Shown: piece by piece, positions 59,015-64,000 of the stretch | How the letters are laid out: each line of letters starts with the position of its first letter | Position numbering within the stretch: position 1 is the first letter of the stretch | Assembly (NCBI GenBank): GCA_035293765.1 | Contig: DATGMF010000037.1 | Location: 83,589 to 147,588 of the forward strand | Length of the DNA stretch: 64,000 nt | Direction of reading: 5' to 3' | Source of the DNA: DASRHT01 sp035293765 | GTDB taxonomy: Bacteria; Chloroflexota; Ktedonobacteria; Ktedonobacterales; Ktedonobacteraceae | Notes under the pieces: generated by a model | Seen by the model: only the letters and a program-made list of their open reading frames with translations | Told to the model about the DNA's origin: nothing | Database searches by the model: none | Made by a program: the position numbers and the translations under genes

Positions 59015-60310
59015 ATGCAGAACAGGGAGCCAGGTACCCCAAATTCTATACCGCTGCATGCTGAAATGCCTGATGCTCTTATATTTCAGCAAGAGCAACT
59101 TGAACAGCTTACTGCCTCAGGCCATTTTCAAACGACTACTGATGCATTACCTATGATTGATCCAAAAAACGCTGAGCACCAATTGATGCAGCAGGAACAA
59201 ATCATCCAATTACAAGCAGAGCTGATCGAACTTGCCCATGACGCTATTCTCATTCGTGACCTGGATAACCGCATTGTTTCCTGGAACCAGGGAGCCGAAG
59301 CCCTCTATGGCTGGACGGTGGAAGAGGCAGTAGGCCAGGTTACTCATACCTTGCTCCATACTCAATTCTCAACGTCCCGCGAACTTGTTGAAAAGGCGCT
59401 GGCGGAATATGGCTATTGGGAGGGTCGGCTCATTCATATCAATCGGGCGGGCGCACAGGTTATTGTGGAGAGCCGCCAGGTGCTCGCGCGCGATGTCGCC
59501 GATAAGCCGCTAGCGATCCTGGAGATCAACCGCGATATTACAAAGCAGGAGCGCCTCGCTCAAGAAGAGGCGGAGATGCGCGCGGCCTCGCTTGTTCTCC
59601 AGGAAACGACGCGCCAGATGGATGAGTTCCTGGGGGTTGCAAGCCACGAATTCAAAACCCCCCTGACTACCATTAAAGCTACAATCCAGCTAGCCAGGAT
59701 ACAGGTGGGACGCCTCCAGCAGGACAGCCCTGAGATGGAACGGCTGCTAAAATTGCTTGAGCGTGCTGAGCGACAGGTCAATGTACAAAATCGCCTGGTG
59801 AATGATCTCGTTGATATGTCACGTATCCAGACGAGCCACCTGGAATTGAAGATTGCGCCCTGTAACCTGGCAGAGGTCGTGCGCGAGGTTGTGCATGACC
59901 AGCGCATAGCGAACCCTGCACGGACTATTCGCTGGGAGACCTCCATCCTGCAAGTCACTGTGCTGGCGGACCCTGATCGCGTCGGGCAGGTGGTCAACAA
60001 TTATCTTTCGAATGCGCTCAAGTATTCGGAGAGCGATAAGCCGGTCGATGTTCAATTGGAGCGACTGGGAGAGATGGTGCGGGTGAAGGTGATCGACCAG
60101 GGACCGGGGCTCTCTCCCGAAGATCAGGAGCACATCTGGGAGCGCTTTTATCGCGTCAAGGGCGTTGATGTCAAGAGCGGCTCCGGCGTTGGCCTGGGTC
60201 TCGGGCTCTACATCTGTCGTACGCTCATTGAGCAGCAAGGAGGCCAGGTAGGGGTCGATAGCGAGCCTGGGCGCGGCTCGACTTTCTGGTTTACGCTCCC
60301 GCTTGCTTAG
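59015..60310 (+). CDS. PAS-domain sensor histidine kinase (orphan)
   Basis: A 431-residue soluble sensor kinase. A PAS domain at about 75-190 (AHDAILIRDLDNRIVSWNQG, EALYGWTVEEAVG) is followed by the dimerisation helix with the phospho-accepting His in GVASHEFKTPLTTIK near 215 and the ATP-binding domain with VNNYLSNALKYS near 330, DQGPGLSPED near 365 and GVGLGLGLYICRTL near 395. No response regulator is next to it. ATG 59015 has AAAGG upstream; the frame continues to 58910. The sensed signal is unknown. Confidence 0.87.
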   Translation: MQNREPGTPNSIPLHAEMPDALIFQQEQLEQLTASGHFQTTTDALPMIDPKNAEHQLMQQEQIIQLQAELIELAHDAILIRDLDNRIVSWNQGAEALYGWTVEEAVGQVTHTLLHTQFSTSRELVEKALAEYGYWEGRLIHINRAGAQVIVESRQVLARDVADKPLAILEINRDITKQERLAQEEAEMRAASLVLQETTRQMDEFLGVASHEFKTPLTTIKATIQLARIQVGRLQQDSPEMERLLKLLERAERQVNVQNRLVNDLVDMSRIQTSHLELKIAPCNLAEVVREVVHDQRIANPARTIRWETSILQVTVLADPDRVGQVVNNYLSNALKYSESDKPVDVQLERLGEMVRVKVIDQGPGLSPEDQEHIWERFYRVKGVDVKSGSGVGLGLGLYICRTLIEQQGGQVGVDSEPGRGSTFWFTLPLA

Positions 60311-61080
60311 CCTGAGGGGCGGAAGCTGCTAAGGGGCATATATGGCTCTAAATGATCGCCGCGCATATAAGGCACTGTCTGATAGAGATTCAAGCGTGCT
60401 GCATGCTTGACATCATCTTCCAGGCCCTTCTCCCGCAACTCTCGCCCACTGCCACAGTCCCAGATGATGTGTTCCAGTTCATCGCGAACCTGCACAAACG
60501 CACCTGCGCATACATGGGCTTCGGGAGATTTCTCGCCCTGCACATACGACAGGATCGCGCCGGCTCCCAGATAATCTTCGATGGCGATGCGCAATACGCC
60601 ACCCTCAGACGGCGTTTTCCAGCGTTCGCCACAGGCAATCACTGTAACGGCGAGATTCTCTTGTGCGGCAAGGGACGAGACAGCCATAGCGGCGGCTCTG
60701 GCATTGACTAAAGCACCGATAAATAGATACGGCACCTGGCTCCCATAGCGGCTACAGGTCGCGCCATTAGGCGAGGCCAGCACCACCTTTGTGCCAGGTT
60801 CAATGTTAAAATAGGTTGCCGGAGAGAGCGAGAAGCGTCCCTTGTCGGGCGTGCCCACGCGTGAGACGGCCACCTCGCCCCCGATGCGCCGCGCCAATGC
60901 TGCTGCATCCTCATCAAGCGAGCAGGGATAGATAAGGCTGCCATGATGCGTAGCGGTAATGGCGGCAGTGGAAAATCTGAGGGTATCGACAATCACAAGA
61001 ATGTTCCCCTGCTCGACTGCCTGCTGCACGCCTCGCCTCCCCCAATCGAGCCGGTAGCGATAGGGCTGCTGTGTGTACAA
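60307..61080 (-). CDS. ComB (2-phosphosulfolactate phosphatase) family protein
   Basis: A 257-residue protein of the ComB family, Mg2+-dependent acid phosphatases that make sulfolactate in coenzyme M synthesis and have wider roles in bacteria. It has VIVDTLRFSTAAITA near 30, VVLASPNGATCSRYG near 100 and VIACGERWKTPSEGG near 147, the usual family blocks. The TTG start at 61080 is supported by GGAGGGAG six bases upstream. The gene converges on the histidine kinase with a 4-bp overlap of stops. A coenzyme M role is unlikely in this organism; the substrate is not known. Confidence 0.85.
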   Translation of the reverse strand: MYTQQPYRYRLDWGRRGVQQAVEQGNILVIVDTLRFSTAAITATHHGSLIYPCSLDEDAAALARRIGGEVAVSRVGTPDKGRFSLSPATYFNIEPGTKVVLASPNGATCSRYGSQVPYLFIGALVNARAAAMAVSSLAAQENLAVTVIACGERWKTPSEGGVLRIAIEDYLGAGAILSYVQGEKSPEAHVCAGAFVQVRDELEHIIWDCGSGRELREKGLEDDVKHAARLNLYQTVPYMRGDHLEPYMPLSSFRPSG

Positions 61081-61273
61081 GACTCCCTCCTTCTAATGTT
61101 CATCGCGTTATGGCATCCTGAAGCGGAATTATAAGACAAAAGTACAAGACGTACAAGACCTTTTCTTCGGCCCCCGCACGCATCCCCATTATATCGCCGC
61201 TCATCCCTTCCTATGCATGATCCCGTCCGGTTGATCGCCCTACCGTTGGCCCAGCATCCCCCGATGCCTAACA

Positions 61274-61314
61274 GGGCAAGCGGTAGCTCCCCGATTCATC
61301 GTGGGAGTTGCCCC
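61274..61314 (+). repeat. REP-like palindrome, copy A
   Basis: GGGCAAGCGGTAGCTCCCCG runs into ATTCATCGTGGGAGTTGCCC. It has the family ends GGGCAA and TTGCCC. Confidence 0.8.
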
Positions 61315-61495
61315 TAGCCAGACGTCCAGCCGTCCCGACTCGATTGATCGCCCGTCATTCCCCCATCAATGGTGGCACCGGCACAGGGCAAGCGCGAGGC
61401 ATTGCCCCTAGCCAGACGTCCAGCCGTTCCCCCATCACCCCCTCGGCCCTGTGGCGGTGCCCACAATGGTAGATCATGGCGGGATCGGATGGGTA

Positions 61496-61536
61496 GGGGC
61501 AACTCCCACGATGAATCGGGGAGCTACCGCTTGCCC
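61496..61536 (-). repeat. REP-like palindrome, copy A in inverse orientation
   Basis: GGGGCAACTCCCACGATGAA runs into TCGGGGAGCTACCGCTTGCC and is the exact reverse complement of the copy at 61274. Confidence 0.8.
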
Positions 61537-61746
61537 TGCCCGCCTGCGATGACCTTGCCCCACGCTGCGACGAATGGGTAGGGGCAATGCCTTGCGCTTG
61601 CCCTGTGCCGGTGCCCGCCATCCCCCATTTCTCAGAAGCACATAGGGAGATGACAGAAAGTACTATTGCCTATACTTTAAACAAGAAAGGGCAGGAGTAA
61701 CCTCGCGCTTGCCCTGCGTACGTACAGTGCGAAAGGATCGGCTGTG

Positions 61747-61995
61747 ATGTGTCGAAGCGAAGTGGCGCAGCTATGCAAGCAGATTGAACTGGAGTTTGAT
61801 GCGATGCAGCGTGGAATGGCTGGTATGGCCCAGGGGACCGCGAGCCACTCTTTTATTCGAGCGCGTATGACTCGGGTGGGCGCTTGCCAGAGCAAGTTAG
61901 CGCGCCACATTGGTAACACGGCTGCCAATCATATCATTGGCGACCTCTATGCAAAAACGATGGAACAGGGTTCCGCGTATGATGCAACCTCGTAA
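61747..61995 (+). CDS. Small protein of unknown function upstream of the PP2C gene
   Basis: An 82-residue protein, MCRSEVAQLCKQIELEFDAM at the start, mostly helical, with three cysteines and no membrane segment. ATG 61747 follows GAAAGGAT at slightly long spacing. I do not recognise the family. It lies 190 bp before the PP2C phosphatase gene in the same direction with REP-like sequence between them, so a functional link is possible but unproven. Confidence 0.55.
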   Translation: MCRSEVAQLCKQIELEFDAMQRGMAGMAQGTASHSFIRARMTRVGACQSKLARHIGNTAANHIIGDLYAKTMEQGSAYDATS

Positions 61996-62020
61996 CGATC
62001 TTTATCTGTAGACGATTCCT

Positions 62021-62160
62021 GTAGGGGCAGGGCTGGCCCCTGCCTGTGATACGAGAGATATCCCTGTAGGGGCTTTCCTGACCGCCAGCCTGAGCGAAGC
62101 TAGATGCGGTAGCAGCGTTGGCTGGCGGCCTTGCAAGACTGGGCTGGCCCCTGCCCTAGA
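62021..62160. repeat. REP-like palindromes between the small gene and PP2C gene
   Basis: TAGGGGCAGGGCTGGCCCCT forms a short hairpin and recurs in part as GGGCTGGCCCCTGCCCTA. GACCGCCAGCC near 62080 pairs with GGCTGGCGG near 62130. Confidence 0.55.
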
Positions 62161-62184
62161 CGCAAAATGAGTGAGGGACGGAGC

Positions 62185-63558
62185 ATGCTGGAGGAGTTCA
62201 AGACCCTCTACGATATCCATAGCTGGCTAAGATACATCACCTGGGCGGGCCTGGGGAGCGCGGCCATATTTCTTGTCTGGGCTTCCGGTGGCATCCCGCC
62301 TCAGTCATGGCTCTTGCTGATGGAGGCCGTGCCCCAGATCCCGGGCTGGTGGCACGAGAATGGTTCCGCGGTACTGTTCCCTCTCTTTGTGCTGGTCGCG
62401 CTCTCCCTTGTCTGGGCGCTAGGATGGTATGCGTTGGGATGGGTGGTGCTGGCGCTGGTGCGACACCATCGCAGACTATCCCAGCTAAAACAGCGCCAGG
62501 ACGAGCTGGTAGAGATGTCCCTGGATTGGGAGGCGTCCCATAATTTTGCTCTGGCCTCTGTGCTGCCACAAGCACATGCGCCTGTGCGCAATGAGCTGCC
62601 GGCGTCCGTGCCCATGCTACGTTTGCCACAGAAGCAGGTGTTGTCGCAGACGGCTCGCGCCTCCTCCTTTGTGCCGGCAGGCCGTCTTGAGCCTCTGGAT
62701 GATACCACTGAGATCCCGACGCGGCCCGATCTCGATGAGTCTACCGCGCCACAACTGCCAGCCAGACCACGCGTGGTGCAGCAACTGGAGGTGGGCGTTG
62801 GCTGGCATGTGGGCCGCGAGCGCAGAGACACGCCGAATGAAGATGGTCTGGTGGTGGTGCAGGGGACGTGTACCTATCATGGGCGGCTGGTCCCCTTTGG
62901 CCTGTTCGTGGTGGCGGACGGCATGGGCGGCCATGAAAGCGGTCAGGAGGCCAGCCGGCTCGCGGTCCAATGCATGATGCATACGGTGCTGCAAAATATC
63001 ATTACCGGCAACGAACTGACGGAAGAGTTTCTGACCGATATGATGGTTGGCGGTGTCCAGTGGGCGAACAAAGCCATCTGCCAGTATGGTGAGGAGCGGG
63101 GCAACGACCTGGGCACGACGCTGACGGCTGCCCTCGTGCTGGATATGAAGGCGTACATCGTCAATGTTGGTGATAGCCGCACCTATCTCTTTCGCGAGGG
63201 CCGTGGCTTGTCGCAGATTACCCGCGACCACTCGCTCGTCGCCACGCTGGTAGCCTTTGGCGAGATCACGCCGGAGCAGATTTACACCCATCCCGAGCGG
63301 AACAAGGTCTATCGCTGCCTGGGCAACAACGACGAGGGCGAGAATATCGAGGTGGACTGGTTTGTGGCCGATCTTTCCTCGTATGACCGCTTGCTGCTCT
63401 GCTCCGACGGCCTCTGGGAGATGGTGCGCGACCCCGAAATCGGACGCATCCTGCGCAGCAACGCCAGCCCCGCCCGCGCCTCCGACCTCCTCGTCCAGGC
63501 CGCCCTCCACGGCGGCGGCGCCGACAACATCAGCGTCATCGTCGTCCGTGTGCCGTAA
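62185..63558 (+). CDS. Membrane-anchored PP2C-type Ser/Thr phosphatase
   Basis: A 457-residue phosphatase. The N-terminal 100 residues contain two membrane helices (TWAGLGSAAIFLVWASGGI and VLFPLFVLVALSLVWALGWY). A variable linker follows, then a PP2C domain at about 215-455 with the Mg-binding motifs FVVADGMGGHESG, YIVNVGDSRTYLF, TRDHSLVATLVAFGE, LLCSDGLWEMV and GGADNISVIV. It probably reverses Ser/Thr phosphorylation by kinases elsewhere in the genome. The start is uncertain; ATG 62185 has GAGGGACGG upstream, and 62167 is another option. Confidence 0.87.
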   Translation: MLEEFKTLYDIHSWLRYITWAGLGSAAIFLVWASGGIPPQSWLLLMEAVPQIPGWWHENGSAVLFPLFVLVALSLVWALGWYALGWVVLALVRHHRRLSQLKQRQDELVEMSLDWEASHNFALASVLPQAHAPVRNELPASVPMLRLPQKQVLSQTARASSFVPAGRLEPLDDTTEIPTRPDLDESTAPQLPARPRVVQQLEVGVGWHVGRERRDTPNEDGLVVVQGTCTYHGRLVPFGLFVVADGMGGHESGQEASRLAVQCMMHTVLQNIITGNELTEEFLTDMMVGGVQWANKAICQYGEERGNDLGTTLTAALVLDMKAYIVNVGDSRTYLFREGRGLSQITRDHSLVATLVAFGEITPEQIYTHPERNKVYRCLGNNDEGENIEVDWFVADLSSYDRLLLCSDGLWEMVRDPEIGRILRSNASPARASDLLVQAALHGGGADNISVIVVRVP

Positions 63559-63559
63559 T

Positions 63560-63715
63560 TACGTCGGTCGGGGCAGGGGAAGCGCGAGGAATGGCCTTAA
63601 CGGACGGAGGTCATCGCAGGCGGGCAGGGCAACCGCCAGGGATGGTCTTGGCGACGAGGGACATCATTGGGGGAACAGGGCAACCGCCAGGGATTGCCCC
63701 TACCCATCCGTTGCA
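63560..63715. repeat. Cluster of REP-like repeats before the RAYT gene
   Basis: Two near-identical units, GGGCAGGGCAACCGCCAGGG and AACAGGGCAACCGCCAGGG, lie about 50 bp apart, and a related GGGGCAGGGGAAGCGCGAGG unit comes just after the PP2C stop. They share the GGGCAA / TTGCCC ends with the other repeats in the window. Confidence 0.7.
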
Positions 63716-63804
63716 CATAAATCATGAGAAATACGTATTGTATCGACATATCAATACGTTTATAATCACAGCACACCGAGAAATATGGGGAGGTTGAAGG
63801 GGAT

Positions 63805-64000
63805 ATGGGCAAAGCGCAGTATGATCCAGATCTTCACCACAGACGGTCGATCCGCTTGCCGAATTATCATTATGCCTCGAAGCGGGCCTATTTCGTCACG
63901 ATTTGCACGCAGGGACGTGTCCCATGTTTTGAACAGCCAGCGTTGCGCAGCATTCTGGAGGAGACCTGGCACGCCTTACCCGAACGGTTTGCGGGGCTGA
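63805..64000 (+). CDS. REP-associated tyrosine transposase (RAYT, Y1 family), 5' part
   Basis: The frame from ATG 63805 runs off the right edge after 65 codons. It reads MGKAQYDPDLHHRRSIRLPN, then YASKRAYFVTICTQGRVPCF and ILEETWHALPERFAGL. R-AYFVTICTQGR is the hallmark N-terminal strand of RAYT/TnpA-REP (IS200-like Y1) transposases. The catalytic HUH and tyrosine lie beyond the window. AGGTTGAAGGGG precedes the ATG. It is directly downstream of a cluster of REP-like repeats, the arrangement expected for such genes. Confidence 0.85.
   Translation, partial: MGKAQYDPDLHHRRSIRLPNYHYASKRAYFVTICTQGRVPCFEQPALRSILEETWHALPERFAGL

Larger units (their letters stand above)
61081..61746. repeat. REP-rich intergenic region with interleaved inverted copies
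   Basis: About 660 bp without a gene. The copy at 61274-61314 and the copy at 61496-61536 are exact reverse complements over 41 bp. A second pair, GGCACCGGCACAGGGCAAGC at 61376 with its reverse complement ending near 61613 (one mismatch over the 40-bp unit), is interleaved with the first. Pieces such as GCCCCTAGCCAGACGTCCAG occur twice in direct order. The last 70 bp precede the small gene at 61747. Confidence 0.75.

Noticed and set aside
61081..61746. CRISPR array because of repeated units.
   Set aside because: Units are few, occur in both orientations and are not evenly spaced; there are no spacers of equal length and no cas genes.

Overview
The window looks like a piece of the chromosome of a Chloroflexota bacterium, most probably class Ktedonobacteria. 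This is inferred from the mix of genes: an F420 pathway gene (fused FO synthase), helix-turn-helix proteins fused to TPR-like repeats, PP2C and histidine-kinase signalling proteins, an EccC-type ESX ATPase outside Actinobacteria, a LutA/LutB fusion, two hydantoinase A/B pairs, and many short palindromic repeats between genes. I recognise no rRNA, tRNA, CRISPR array, prophage or origin.

Layout. 0-6.5 kb: 3' part of a fused FO synthase (fbiC), a Uma2 nuclease, a luciferase-like (F420-type) oxidoreductase, an MBL hydrolase, a chimeric and truncated SDR gene and small unknowns. 6.8-12.7 kb: a tight four-gene catabolic operon (SDR, HyuA, HyuB, lactone-oxidase-type flavoprotein). 12.8-15.3 kb: an atypical Nramp transporter with a long structured leader, and a CsoR-type repressor with its own operator. 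15.4-19.2 kb: the most intriguing locus, a three-gene cluster with a strong promoter buried in twin operators. It encodes a J-domain pseudokinase, a VWA protein and a divergent adenylosuccinate-synthetase-like enzyme. 19.2-36.6 kb: ordinary accessory genes (DUF4126, GT9, alpha/beta hydrolase, a secreted protein behind a second CsoR-like palindrome, GrpB, an acyl-CoA dehydrogenase/thiolase/OB-fold operon with a TetR regulator, a ClC channel, UDG with flavin reductase, MFS, an HTH-TPR protein with a P-loop kinase, orphan HicB). 36.8-43.9 kb: a second HyuA/HyuB pair, two membrane-anchored LamG-like paralogues and a TetR regulator. 44-48 kb: a decayed segmental duplication of small membrane proteins and hydrolase pieces, with a stand-alone TIR protein inside it. 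48-53.2 kb: a secreted lipase-like protein, an HTH-TPR regulator and the lutC-lutBA lactate utilisation operon. 53.4-63.6 kb: a minimal ESX/type VII-like set (WXG100, EsaB/YukD-like, EccC), an orphan PAS histidine kinase, a ComB-family protein and a membrane PP2C phosphatase. The right edge cuts a REP-associated tyrosine transposase (RAYT).

A thread through the window is the spread of short palindromic repeats. Several lie in intergenic DNA. Others have altered genes: one sits in frame in the second hyuA, one runs through the convergent ends of hyuB and a membrane protein so that the two genes overlap, and one forms the last residues of a TetR regulator. The RAYT gene at the right end, preceded by similar repeats, is a candidate for the enzyme that moves at least one repeat family.
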